DNA of 64,000 nucleotides from the IMG/VR virus record IMGVR_UViG_3300018080_008375, positions 1-64,000 of that record, one strand, 5' to 3'. The notes beneath the pieces were generated by a model, which saw only the letters and a list, made by a program, of their open reading frames with translations, was not told where the DNA came from and ran no database searches. The position numbers and the translations under genes were made by a program. This document shows, one piece after another, positions 36,475 through 44,365 of this stretch (the stretch's first letter is position 1; each line of letters starts with the position of its first letter). The stretch comes from a virus.

Positions 36475-36900
36475 ATGGAAGTTTTTTTGCTTATCGTTGT
36501 CGTAGCGATTGCTTTGCTGCTGATGTTTCTGCCGCATTCCGGCAAGAAGAAGTGGGCCGAGTCGCATAGGAGGGGGTTGGAGGAACAATATGCTCCCTGG
36601 TCGGCACCACAGGAAGAAAAGGAGCCGGAGGACCTACGGGCAGACTCCGATTTGGAGCCGTCAGAAGGTTTCTGTAACGGTACGCGCGTCGTCGCGCAGG
36701 CAGTGTTTCGAGTTGCCAAGACGACCCGTGGATGGGCTTTGTTCGACGGAAAGAAGACTATCCTCACGCGCAAGAAGAAGCGTGATGCCGTGGCTGAGGC
36801 AAGAAGCGTTGCCAATGCGCGTCAACCGTCACGGCTGGAGATCTACAAGGCGGACGGAGAGTGCCAGGTGTCGCACGAATACGGAAAGAGCAAGGGGTAG
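36475..36900 (+). CDS. Membrane-anchored DUF2188-like protein
   Basis: 141 residues. N-terminal membrane helix (VFLLIVVVAIALLLMFLPHS), then a charged linker and a small domain VAKTTRGWALFDGKKTILTR, KKKRDAVAEARSVANARQPS, LEIYKADGECQ with a final YG. That domain matches the DUF2188 pattern of unknown role. AAAGGAG lies 8 nt before the start. Confidence 0.65.
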   Translation: MEVFLLIVVVAIALLLMFLPHSGKKKWAESHRRGLEEQYAPWSAPQEEKEPEDLRADSDLEPSEGFCNGTRVVAQAVFRVAKTTRGWALFDGKKTILTRKKKRDAVAEARSVANARQPSRLEIYKADGECQVSHEYGKSKG

Positions 36901-37004
36901 CGCAAGTGCTGGGGCTGGCAGGTGCGCAATGCTAATGGTTTTGTGTTTTTGTGCGCGTGGTTTTGAGTTTCTCGACCACGGCTTTTATCTAGGAGGTTGT
37001 TTCA

Positions 37005-37244
37005 ATGTCACAGAGCATTACATGGGACGACACGGCTGTCGGATGGGTTTACAACACCGGCATGTGGGGCGATTTGCTGAACGAAATGCTCGATGACGAA
37101 GACGAGGAGAGCGGGAAACCTTCTGAAGAAGCCGAGCCTGAAAACAACGGCAACCGCGAACTGTGCTGGTGGTGCGGAAGGCGCACTGAAGTGCGCGCTT
37201 TGTTCACCGGAACATGCCGCATTTGCTCGTCGTGTAACAAATAA
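37005..37244 (+). CDS. Small zinc-ribbon protein
   Basis: 79 residues. Acidic middle (DDEDEESGKPSEEAEPE) and a C-terminal zinc ribbon CWWCGRR ... CRICSSC. TAGGAGGTTG precedes the ATG by 6 nt. The stop codon directly abuts tRNA-Leu(TAA). The 104-nt spacer before it contains no supported gene. Confidence 0.65.
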   Translation: MSQSITWDDTAVGWVYNTGMWGDLLNEMLDDEDEESGKPSEEAEPENNGNRELCWWCGRRTEVRALFTGTCRICSSCNK

Positions 37245-37318
37245 GGCTCCGTGTGCTAACTGGCATAGCATCTCGATTTAAAATCGAGCGTTTGGGGGTT
37301 CGAATCCCTCCGGGGCCA
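37245..37318 (+). tRNA. tRNA-Leu(TAA), short variable arm
   Basis: Acceptor GGCTCCG/CGGGGCC, discriminator A, anticodon stem CTCGA/TCGAG with loop TTTAAAA, T-arm GGGGG-TTCGAAT-CCCTC; the variable region has 5 nt. Starts at the base after the upstream stop codon. Confidence 0.82.
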
Positions 37319-37329
37319 TCGGAGGAAAG

Positions 37330-37587
37330 ATGGACGAAAACAGAATGGGAAATTACAACCGGGAGAAGAGTAGCCCGAGCGCCAAACAGTTGCTGCGGCA
37401 GCTGAGAGAGATGAAAACGCTGTTCAGGCGCGAGAGGGACACGGTGCGCAAGAACATCGCCCTGCTGACGGCGAACATGGGAGAGTTCGCCGTCGCCATT
37501 GACGCCGCCCTGGAAAAGACCAAAGGCAGCCTGGAAGAGCTGCGGGCGTACAGGAAGGCGATGGAGCGGAGGTCGGACAGGAAATGA
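37330..37587 (+). CDS. Small coiled-coil protein
   Basis: 85 residues. PSAKQLLRQLREMKTLFRRE and LEKTKGSLEELRAYRKAMER are long charged helices. GGAGGAAAG is a good ribosome binding site. No family; may be an oligomerising or nucleic-acid-binding protein. Confidence 0.58.
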   Translation: MDENRMGNYNREKSSPSAKQLLRQLREMKTLFRRERDTVRKNIALLTANMGEFAVAIDAALEKTKGSLEELRAYRKAMERRSDRK

Positions 37588-37624
37588 CTTGGGACTACCA
37601 GCACTGGAACTAGGGAGATGCGAT

Positions 37625-38128
37625 ATGGAGCGGACACTGCTCTTGAGCCAATCGTACGAGCCGATTGCGACCATATCCTGGCAGAGGGCCATATGCCTGC
37701 TGATGCTGGGCAAGGTGGAGATAGTCGAGGAGTACGACCGCAGCGTGCGCTCCGTGTCGGTGGTTTTCAAGATGCCGGCCGTCGTGCGCCTGGTGAATGC
37801 TTTCAGGCGCCACAAGAAGGGCGTCAAGTTCAGCAAGCAGAATGTTTTTGCGCGGGACAGGTGGAAATGCCAGTATTGCGGCATCAAGAAACCAGCAACT
37901 GAACTCACATATGACCATGTTGTTCCAAGGTCTCGAGGTGGCAAGACATGCTGGGAGAACATTGTCACGTCGTGCTCGGAATGTAATTCCAAGAAGGGCA
38001 ACAGGACTCCGCAGCAGGCCGGAATGAGGCTGAAGAGGGTTCCGGTCAGGCCTGACTGGGTGCCCGTGTTCGCCGTGCAGGTGAGCCGCGACATGCCCGA
38101 TGCGTGGCGCAACTACTGCTGGAGTTAG
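37625..38128 (+). CDS. HNH endonuclease of the widespread bacterial type
   Basis: 167 residues. The N-terminal YEPIATISWQRAICLLMLGK and FARDRWKCQYCG, then LTYDHVVPRSRGGKTCWENI and CSECNSKKGNRTPQQAGMRL match a very common HNH protein found in many bacteria and phages, unlike the free-standing homing types in this window. H, N and H are all present, with two zinc CxxC pairs. Possible roles in DNA packaging or host DNA attack; not proven. ATG chosen after GGGAG. Confidence 0.85.
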   Translation: MERTLLLSQSYEPIATISWQRAICLLMLGKVEIVEEYDRSVRSVSVVFKMPAVVRLVNAFRRHKKGVKFSKQNVFARDRWKCQYCGIKKPATELTYDHVVPRSRGGKTCWENIVTSCSECNSKKGNRTPQQAGMRLKRVPVRPDWVPVFAVQVSRDMPDAWRNYCWS

Positions 38129-38196
38129 TTTTTTACTAGCATTTTCTACCAATATTCCTGTATGTACACACATATGGAATATTGGAGGTTCGAATC

Positions 38197-38931
38197 GTGA
38201 AGGGTCAAACCAAGTATGAAAAGGAAATTGTAGAAAATGCTGTTCAAAACGCGCGATCTTTAAGAGAAGCCATTGAGAATCTTGGTCTAAAACCCAACAA
38301 TGGCAACTACAGGTTTATTTCTGCAAAAGTAAGGCTGTACGGCATATCCATAGAGCATTTTGTAAGACACGCAACGCGTGGGTGTACGGCACACAATAGC
38401 CAAGCAATAAGGAATGTTCGAAACCAGTTGCGATGGACGGATGATGAGTTGTTCAGAAAATCGTCTGTATATGTTTCTGGTTCGAGACTGAGAAAACGTT
38501 TGTTGGAAAAGGGGTGGGAATACAAGTGTGCCATATGCGGGCATGATCCCATATGGAACGGGAAAAAGCTTACTTTACAAGTAGATCATATCAACGGAGA
38601 TAGCATTGATAACAGGTTGGAAAATCTGAGGTTTTTGTGTCCGAACTGCCATTCCCAAACGGCAACTTTCGGGAACAACAAAAATCGTGCTACAAAGCCT
38701 GAGAAAACCTGTAACATATGTGGTCGACCTGTCCATTACAAAAACAAAAGCGGACGGTGTCGAGGCTGTAGCAACAGACTTAGTGGTTGTCAGCGGCGTG
38801 GGCAAAACACAAAAATAAAATGGCCGCCGCACGCACGGCTTTTGAAAATGGTCGAAAAAACTTCATTTTCGGCTGTCGGAAGAAAGCTTGGTGTTTCTGA
38901 TAATGCAGTTCGCAAGCATCTTAAAATATGA
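38197..38931 (+). CDS. HNH homing endonuclease, free-standing
   Basis: 244 residues, paralog of the enzyme at 3331. DNA-binding start (REAIENLGLKPNNGNYRFIS), CAICGHDP, the HNH core LQVDHINGDSIDNRLENLRF followed by LCPNCHSQT, then zinc pairs CNICG and CRGCSN, and the shared C-terminal helix-turn-helix VGRKLGVSDNAVRKH. GTG 38197 is chosen, 8 nt after GGAGG. AT-rich relative to neighbours. It ends 2 nt before tRNA-Pro(TGG), repeating the tRNA association of the others. Confidence 0.9.
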   Translation: MKGQTKYEKEIVENAVQNARSLREAIENLGLKPNNGNYRFISAKVRLYGISIEHFVRHATRGCTAHNSQAIRNVRNQLRWTDDELFRKSSVYVSGSRLRKRLLEKGWEYKCAICGHDPIWNGKKLTLQVDHINGDSIDNRLENLRFLCPNCHSQTATFGNNKNRATKPEKTCNICGRPVHYKNKSGRCRGCSNRLSGCQRRGQNTKIKWPPHARLLKMVEKTSFSAVGRKLGVSDNAVRKHLKI

Positions 38932-38933
38932 GA

Positions 38934-39007
<74 letters not shown>

Positions 39008-39124
39008 CAGATAGGGTCCTGGCGCGGACCCTGGCGCAGTTTGCGTACATGGCTTTTTGCGGAGCTAGCCTGCCGGGGCGTTGTACCGGATCGTTTCATC
39101 CGCCCATGCTTTCATACGCGCCAT
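39008..39124 (+). other. Folded spacer between tRNA-Pro and tRNA-Ser
   Basis: No gene is supported in these 117 nt. AGGGTCC-TGGCGC-GGACCCT (39013-39032 region) forms a strong hairpin, followed by further GC-rich sequence. It may be another small RNA like elements B to F or only a processing spacer. Confidence 0.35.
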
Positions 39125-39205
39125 GGAGGGTGCCGCCAAGGTGGCAACGCCGGCTTGAACCCGGTGGGGGCTTGGTCGCTCGGGGTTCGATTCCTCCACC
39201 CTCCG
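39125..39205 (+). tRNA. tRNA-Ser(TGA)
   Basis: Type II: acceptor GGAGGGT/ACCCTCC, discriminator G, anticodon stem GCCGG/CCGGT with loop CTTGAAC, long variable arm, T-arm CGGGG-TTCGATT. Confidence 0.87.
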
Positions 39206-39220
39206 CCCGAGGAGAAAGAC

Positions 39221-39397
39221 ATGAAGGAAGCCAGATGCCCCGTGTGCGGGAGAACATGGGAGCTGTCCGTCCGCTCCAAAGACGACAAGCTCCCCCAATG
39301 CGGGTGTTTTGACCTGATGTCGGGCGTATGCTGGACATGCTGTCTCCTACACAGCATGTCATGTCCCGCAGAGGCATCCGAAAGGGAAGAACAATGA
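39221..39397 (+). CDS. Small zinc-binding protein
   Basis: 58 codons: KEARCPVCGRTWELSVRSKD, QCGCFDLMSGVCWTCC, with four or more zinc-type cysteine pairs. GAGGAGAAAG precedes the ATG; the stop overlaps the next gene by ATGA. Confidence 0.6.
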   Translation: MKEARCPVCGRTWELSVRSKDDKLPQCGCFDLMSGVCWTCCLLHSMSCPAEASEREEQ

Positions 39398-39939
39398 GTT
39401 CCGTAGTTCGCCTGGTTCTTGACGGACCGGCAAAGCCGGACAGCGGTGTTGATATTCTTCTGGAGGCTTTCAGGCGCTGGCCGAGGGACCTGGAATCCGA
39501 CTACATGCTAGTCTACATGATCACTCCCGGCGGCTTTATGGAGTTTCCCCTGCCAGACTCGTGGAGCGGTTGCTGCGGCTGCCACGACCTGAACATCTTC
39601 AGTCCGAGAGCGAAGGCGAACAGGAAGCCTGGGTCGCCCAGAAGCAGGCGGGCGATAGAGATGAAGTCCAAGGTGTCATGGAAGGAGCCGGACGTTGTGC
39701 TGCACCACCCCCACGCCACGGACACGCCCATGGCATGGCAGCTCGGATGGTCGGGGCTGGTGAAAGAATTCGAGCCCGTTGTGTGCGCTTCTGCCATAGG
39801 ATACTACTCGTACGAGCATTCGACTCCCAGGTGCACGCTCAAGAGCGTGCTCGACGGAACGCATCCGGGGACCGAGGTGTGCGACATCGTGATCGACACG
39901 TCTCCATACCGGTCCAGACCCGGAATGTACATGAGATAG
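39394..39939 (+). CDS. Unknown protein
   Basis: 181 residues. MSSVVRLVLDGPAKPDSGVD, YMLVYMITPGGFMEFPLPDS and a C-terminal part with histidines (VVLHHPHATDTPMAWQLGWS). A conserved-hypothetical style with no family I can name. Linked to the preceding gene by ATGA. Confidence 0.62.
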   Translation: MSSVVRLVLDGPAKPDSGVDILLEAFRRWPRDLESDYMLVYMITPGGFMEFPLPDSWSGCCGCHDLNIFSPRAKANRKPGSPRSRRAIEMKSKVSWKEPDVVLHHPHATDTPMAWQLGWSGLVKEFEPVVCASAIGYYSYEHSTPRCTLKSVLDGTHPGTEVCDIVIDTSPYRSRPGMYMR

Positions 39940-39949
39940 CGGAGCCCAG

Positions 39950-40609
39950 ATGAGAGATCCGGAGAGAATACCAGTAATATTGAGCAGGATCGAGGAGATC
40001 TGGAAGAAGAATCCGGACATGCGCCTCGGACAGCTGCTTTCAAACCCGTTTGTAGATCTAACGCCGCTGTTCTATTCGGAGGACGATGCCTTGGTGGGAC
40101 GGCTTGAGGACCTGTATGTCCGCGGAAAGCAGCTGGAGAAAAGCCACAGGTGGTGGATGGAAAGGATTCGCACTCCGAAGATAGGGGCGGCCGGCATTGT
40201 CGAAAGCAACCGCGGAAACCTGCTTGTGATAGAGCGCGGAAATCCCCCGCTCGGTTTCGCATTTCCAGGAGGATTCGTGGATATGGGCGAGACGGTTGCC
40301 GAGGCAGCCAGGCGCGAGGTTTTGGAGGAAACCGGCATCAGGACACTTCCTGCCTGCGCCGGCCTGTTGCGCTTGTCATCAAGGCCTTCCGACCATCCCG
40401 CGGATCATTTTGTTACTGTGTTCATGGTGATGTATGCTTTGGGCGAAAGCGATCCGCAAGCTGGAGACGATGCCTTGGACGCATGGTGGATGAGCCCTGA
40501 CAACTGCATGTCGTCGATAGGGGAGTTTGCGCCTGTGTACGGAGATGCTCTGAGGATGTATATGGGCTGGACTAAAAGCGGTCGTCCGAGGCTTCCAGAG
40601 GCGGCATAG
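39950..40609 (+). CDS. DUF1040-Nudix fusion protein
   Basis: 219 residues in two parts. Residues 1-50 (RIPVILSRIEEIWKKNPDMR, LGQLLSN) match DUF1040, a small domain of unknown function found in phages. From about 75 a Nudix domain begins, with GGFVDMGETVAEAARREVLE as the Nudix box. The substrate is unknown, perhaps ADP-ribose or a nucleoside triphosphate. The fusion suggests DUF1040 guides the hydrolase. Confidence 0.85.
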   Translation: MRDPERIPVILSRIEEIWKKNPDMRLGQLLSNPFVDLTPLFYSEDDALVGRLEDLYVRGKQLEKSHRWWMERIRTPKIGAAGIVESNRGNLLVIERGNPPLGFAFPGGFVDMGETVAEAARREVLEETGIRTLPACAGLLRLSSRPSDHPADHFVTVFMVMYALGESDPQAGDDALDAWWMSPDNCMSSIGEFAPVYGDALRMYMGWTKSGRPRLPEAA

Positions 40610-40617
40610 GAGGATAC

Positions 40618-41076
40618 ATGGGAAACAAGCCGTGGTACGGAGACTGGCACCTGCTGTACGAGCTTAGCAACAGCGGGGGACCGTATCCCTCCCCGCCCGC
40701 GCCGGGCGCCAAGGCGGTCCCGTTCGGATTCGAGGTTCCGAAGCATCCGTGGCCCGAGTGGCTGGACGGCAACTACAAGGTCCTGTCCAACCCGGCGTAC
40801 AGGTCGTCGTACGACAGCAGCTCAGCGAGCGGCTCGATCGGAATATACAGCTTCGAGATCCGGGTGGTCCTCAAGGACGGCGTGAGCGAGGAAGCGGCCG
40901 TCGAGCGCCTGTACGCGTCGGGATGCGACGACGCACTGTTTGCCGTGTGCGACGGGGGCGTCAGGCTCGATTTCGACAGGGAAGCCGATTCTTTAAGCGA
41001 GGCGCTGGATTCGGCCTGCGCCGATATCATGAAATCCGGCGTTGCGCTGATGTGCGGCAGCAAAAAGATACGATAG
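40618..41076 (+). CDS. Unknown protein
   Basis: 152 residues. Proline-rich aromatic N-terminus (GGPYPSPPAPGAK), then a C-terminal alpha/beta domain FEIRVVLKDGVSEEAAVERL, CDDALFAVCDGGVRLDFDRE. The final part resembles a small domain seen in several phage hypotheticals. TAGGAGG precedes ATG. Confidence 0.62.
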   Translation: MGNKPWYGDWHLLYELSNSGGPYPSPPAPGAKAVPFGFEVPKHPWPEWLDGNYKVLSNPAYRSSYDSSSASGSIGIYSFEIRVVLKDGVSEEAAVERLYASGCDDALFAVCDGGVRLDFDREADSLSEALDSACADIMKSGVALMCGSKKIR

Positions 41077-41087
41077 GAGGTTTCAAA

Positions 41088-41811
41088 ATGACAAACACAA
41101 GGAGGTCTCTTTGACAAGGCTCTTGTCGAGATAAGGGCCGCAGAAGGTGGAGACGACGCGAAGCTGCTTGTCTCGGACCTGTTCCAAGTCTACATGAAGT
41201 GGTGCCGCCGCCGCGGCTTCGAGGCTGACATGTCGTTCAGCGCCGAGGCTGGAGGCGGTTTTTCTTTGGTTGAATTCGTGGTGTCCGGAGACGGCGCGCG
41301 CGATGCGTTCATGAACGAAGCCGGAGGCCACAGGTTCCAGAGGGTGCCGCCAACAGAAAAGCGAGGAAGGAGACAGACATCCACGGTGACGGTGGCAGTC
41401 CTGCCGATAGCGTCCGAGACAGAAATGAGAATAGACCAGTCAGAGTTGTCATGGGAGGTGAAGCGCGGGAATGGAGCCGGAGGCCAGCATCGCAATGTTA
41501 CCGAAAGCGCCGTTAGGGTGACGCATGTTTCTACAGGCATTTCAGCCACATGCCAAGACGAGCGGTCCCAGCACCGCAACAAGAAGAGGGCGCTTGAGAT
41601 ACTGCGCGCCAGGCTTTTTGACAAGGTGGAATCGGAATCCGCAGCTGAGGAAAATGCCAGGAGAAAGAAGCAGGTTGGGTCAGGAATGCGCGGGGACAAG
41701 ATCAGGACCTACCGCTACCAGGACGGAAGGGCGGTGGATCACAGGACTGGCAGGAAGGTGAGGCTGGAAGATGTTTTGTCTGGAAACCTGGATGTTTTTC
41801 GAAAGGGCTAG
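41088..41811 (+). CDS. Short class I release factor with RF2-like +1 frameshift site
   Basis: Translation termination factor, 240 residues by a +1 shift. The ATG at 41088 (AGGAGG upstream) opens MTNTRRSL then UGA at 41112-41114. Bases AGGAGG-TCT-CTT-TGA-C copy the bacterial prfB frameshift site (Shine-Dalgarno-like AGGGGG, 3-nt spacer, CUU UGA C); slipping to UUU GAC continues DKALVEIRAAEGGDDAKLLV to the end. Codon recognition uses PPT (about 87-89), close to PAT/PVT of RF1, and GAGGQHRN carries the catalytic GGQ. Domain 1 of RF1/RF2 is missing. RF1-like reading of UAA/UAG is expected. Confidence 0.9.
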
Positions 41812-42971
41812 TTGTCCACTTTTTTGCCGGATCTCCACTGATAGCATGACCAGTACTTCGCCTTTGTCTTGTCTTTGGCGGATTCGCTGTCGCATTTGTG
41901 CCGAGAACGGAAATTTCTCCTGCGTTCCGGGTCGTCGCGCCTGATTTCCATTTCCGGGTCGCCAAACTGTATTTTGCGCACCTTCTTGGTTTTCGGGTCC
42001 TTTACAAAGACATGAAACTTTTTCTTGTTTCCTGGCGGGTTGCGAACCGGGTCGTTCAGCTTGATCTTTTTTCCTTGGTATTCGGCAGCCGACACATGTA
42101 GGCTGCTCTTTTTGGGTTTGGAGAATTCCTGGATCTTCCTGAACGATGCCTCGAATTCTTTTTCCATATCGATGATGGCTTGTTTTTTGTCGGTAATTTC
42201 TTGTTCAAGTTCTTCCCATCTGGGAGAGAGCCTGGAGCGTATCTCCTGGATCTCTTTGGCGCGCGGGTTTTTTCTCTCTATGCGCAGCATGCGCGCGTAT
42301 TCGGGACGCATTTTTTCCCTTTCGATGTTGAGCGTTTTCAGCTCCTGCCTGGCTCTTGGAATCATCTCCTCGCTAAGCTGGCGGGCGGCGTCTATTTCGC
42401 GCTCGAGCCTTGACCCCTTGGCCATTTTGGCGATGTCGGATATTTTCCAGGCGGCGTAGTGAAGCTCGTTGTCGAATGCGTGGAACGGCTTGAGGCCTTT
42501 TGACATGACATAGTTTATGAACGACTCCTTGTCCGTGAAGCCTAGGAGGCGCGTGGCGGCATAGGTGGTCGTGTATATCTTTTCTCCATTTCGGGTGTTG
42601 CGCTGGACAAAATCGCGCAGGCGCCCTGACACAGAGCGCGGAAGCTCTGAGAGGGGCATCTTGTACAGCTCCTCTTCCACGAGTTTGACCTCGTGAGGGG
42701 ACAGCGGTTCGCCTCGGTTCATTTTCTCTTTTAATTCCGCAGCTCTCCTGGCACATTTTGGACATTGCGACATATTGGGCGGAATTTCTTTTCCGCATAT
42801 GCGGCATGATGGTCTTTTTTCAGGTTTTTTTTCTTTGCGTTTTGTTTTGTGTGCGGACATCGGTCTGTCCGGGCAGTTTGGGCAGGTTGAAAGGTTTGCG
42901 GAAAACTTTCCGCCGCATTTCGGGCAGATGCGCCATCTGCCGGCTCGTTTGAACATGGGGCGTGTTGTCAT
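41808..42971 (-). CDS. Zinc-ribbon and coiled-coil protein with DUF5872-like C-terminus
   Basis: 387 residues on the minus strand. Two zinc ribbons at the N-terminus (CPKCGGKF...CPNC; CRICGKE...CPKC), a MerR-like helix-turn-helix (YAATRLLGFTDKESFINYVM), a long coiled coil, and a C-terminal domain with GDPEMEIRRDDPERRRNFRS, RHKCD and KAKYWSCYQW that recurs in phage proteins (DUF5872-like). It probably binds DNA; role unknown. Convergent with the release factor, sharing only CTAG. Own promoter lies in the gap at 42972-43045. Confidence 0.62.
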   Translation of the reverse strand: MTTRPMFKRAGRWRICPKCGGKFSANLSTCPNCPDRPMSAHKTKRKEKKPEKRPSCRICGKEIPPNMSQCPKCARRAAELKEKMNRGEPLSPHEVKLVEEELYKMPLSELPRSVSGRLRDFVQRNTRNGEKIYTTTYAATRLLGFTDKESFINYVMSKGLKPFHAFDNELHYAAWKISDIAKMAKGSRLEREIDAARQLSEEMIPRARQELKTLNIEREKMRPEYARMLRIERKNPRAKEIQEIRSRLSPRWEELEQEITDKKQAIIDMEKEFEASFRKIQEFSKPKKSSLHVSAAEYQGKKIKLNDPVRNPPGNKKKFHVFVKDPKTKKVRKIQFGDPEMEIRRDDPERRRNFRSRHKCDSESAKDKTKAKYWSCYQWRSGKKVDN

Positions 42972-43045
42972 GTCGCACTCCTACTGATGGTCAGTTATAT
43001 CTATTCGTGATTATTGATAGAATTTTGCCTAACAAGGATGGGACA
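42972..43045 (+). promoter_or_regulatory. Divergent intergenic region with shared motif CGTGATTATT
   Basis: This 74-nt AT-rich gap separates the minus-strand zinc-ribbon gene from thg1. CGTGATTATT at 43006-43015 is identical to the copy at 31997 in the other divergent gap and is followed by GATAGAATTTT, a possible -10. Probably a promoter or a regulator site used in both places. Confidence 0.45.
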
Positions 43046-43813
43046 ATGCTGTTCAAAGAGTTTGATGCGCGGATGCGCGTATACGAGACGGCGCACGACC
43101 AATGTGTTCTTCCTGGGGTATACATGGTTGCACGCCTTGATGGAAGGTGTTTTACGCGCCTTACAAAGGTACAAAGGTTTGAGAGGCCGTTTGACGTCGA
43201 TTTTCGCGACCATATGGTCGCCGTTGCGTGCCACTTGATGCGCTGTGGATTCAACGCAACATACGCTTACATACAGAGCGACGAAATTTCGCTGCTATTT
43301 GATTTGGCAGAAAACACTTTCGGTCGCAAGCTGCGCAAGTTAAATTCCGTGCTGGCAGGGGAGGCAAGCGCTAAGTTCACAAAATGCCTCGGCGGAGGGG
43401 ACATGGGAGTGTTCGATTGCCGCATTTCCCAGCTGCCGCGCACAGGCGATGTGGTTGATTACTTTCGCTGGAGGCAGGAGGACGCTTATCGCAATGCGCT
43501 ACATGGTCACTGCTATTGGATGCTTCGCGGCGATGGCAGGAGTGCTTCCGAAGCTACGAGCTTGTTAAGCGGCAGTTCGTCCTCCGACAAGCAAGAGCTG
43601 CTGTTTTCCAATGGGACGAACTTCAACGGCATTCCATTGTGGCATAAGCGCGGAACTGGGATATATTGGGAAACATACAAGAAGAAAGCTGCCAATCCAG
43701 TTACCGGCGACAAAGTGGATGTCGAGCGCAGGCGCATTAGAGTTGATTTTGAGTTGCCGATACATGATGAATATGCGTTGTTCGTGCGCCGTCTGATCGG
43801 CGTTTTGACATGA
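43046..43813 (+). CDS. tRNA-His guanylyltransferase/Thg1-like protein
   Basis: 255 residues of the Thg1 family, which adds nucleotides in 3'-to-5' direction to tRNA 5' ends. KEFDARMRVYE, MVARLDGRCFTRLT with D32, IQSDEISLLF with D79/E80 (metal ligands of the polymerase-like palm), NSVLAGEASAKF and FNGIPLWHKRGTGIYWE are all present. Bacterial Thg1-like proteins mainly repair truncated tRNA 5' ends. It sits in a phage whose tRNAs are processed from dense transcripts, and tRNA-His already has an encoded G-1, so repair is likely. Confidence 0.92.
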   Translation: MLFKEFDARMRVYETAHDQCVLPGVYMVARLDGRCFTRLTKVQRFERPFDVDFRDHMVAVACHLMRCGFNATYAYIQSDEISLLFDLAENTFGRKLRKLNSVLAGEASAKFTKCLGGGDMGVFDCRISQLPRTGDVVDYFRWRQEDAYRNALHGHCYWMLRGDGRSASEATSLLSGSSSSDKQELLFSNGTNFNGIPLWHKRGTGIYWETYKKKAANPVTGDKVDVERRRIRVDFELPIHDEYALFVRRLIGVLT

Positions 43814-43831
43814 AGGAGGGTTAGGGGATTG

Positions 43832-44365
43832 ATGGAAGTTCACTGGATAGCCGCTATTTCCGCCATCTTGCCCATGGCGTTTCTGCAGAGCGTCATACAC
43901 CAGCTGTCGCACGGACTGGCAATGCGGATTGGATGGAAGTGGGGGTTTAAAATACATCCGCTCCCATCCAAGGGGGCGTCTGGCGTTGTATGGCCGCATG
44001 TGACATACAGGATGTGTAGTAAATCGTGCGATCTGGACATGTTCGGAAAGGCTATCGCATCTATTGCGCCAAAAATAGCGAATGTCGTCTTGGTCATGGC
44101 ATCTGGCATTGCCATAACTCAGTTGCTTAATCCAACGCTTCTGACCCTTCTGCTCATGTTCGCCTTGGCGAACACAGTCGACTTCATGTCTGCGTTGTCA
44201 ATATTTCGCAAAAGCGGCACTTCGGACATATGGAGGTTTTCCAACTACACCGGAATCGAAACCAGTCATGTAAGATGGTTCGTGGCTGCAATTTCATTTT
44301 TGCTGCTGCTGCTAGTTGTCGTGTCTTTTTTCGGTCGGGTGCTTCCACAGACGGGAATATTATGA
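43832..44365 (+). CDS. Multi-span membrane protein with HQxxH motif
   Basis: 177 residues with about three to four membrane helices. HQLSHGLAMRIGW recalls the HExxH of site-2 (M50) proteases with Q in place of the catalytic E, and VDFMSALSIF may be a second site. If related, it is probably inactive as a protease or binds metal. ATG 43832 follows GGAGGG; TTG 43829 is an alternative. Ends in ATGA overlap with the ADP-ribosylglycohydrolase gene. Confidence 0.5.
   Translation: MEVHWIAAISAILPMAFLQSVIHQLSHGLAMRIGWKWGFKIHPLPSKGASGVVWPHVTYRMCSKSCDLDMFGKAIASIAPKIANVVLVMASGIAITQLLNPTLLTLLLMFALANTVDFMSALSIFRKSGTSDIWRFSNYTGIETSHVRWFVAAISFLLLLLVVVSFFGRVLPQTGIL

Noticed and set aside
36935-37004. Short frame starting at 36929 in the gap before 37005
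   Set aside because: It runs into the gene at 37005 in another frame and lacks a ribosome binding site; the AGGAGG here belongs to 37005.
41194-41811. Start of the release factor at the in-frame ATG 41194
   Set aside because: It would remove conserved residues EIRAAEGGDDAKLL of the RF fold, and the leader with ribosome binding site, SD-like AGGAGG and CTTTGAC explains translation better.
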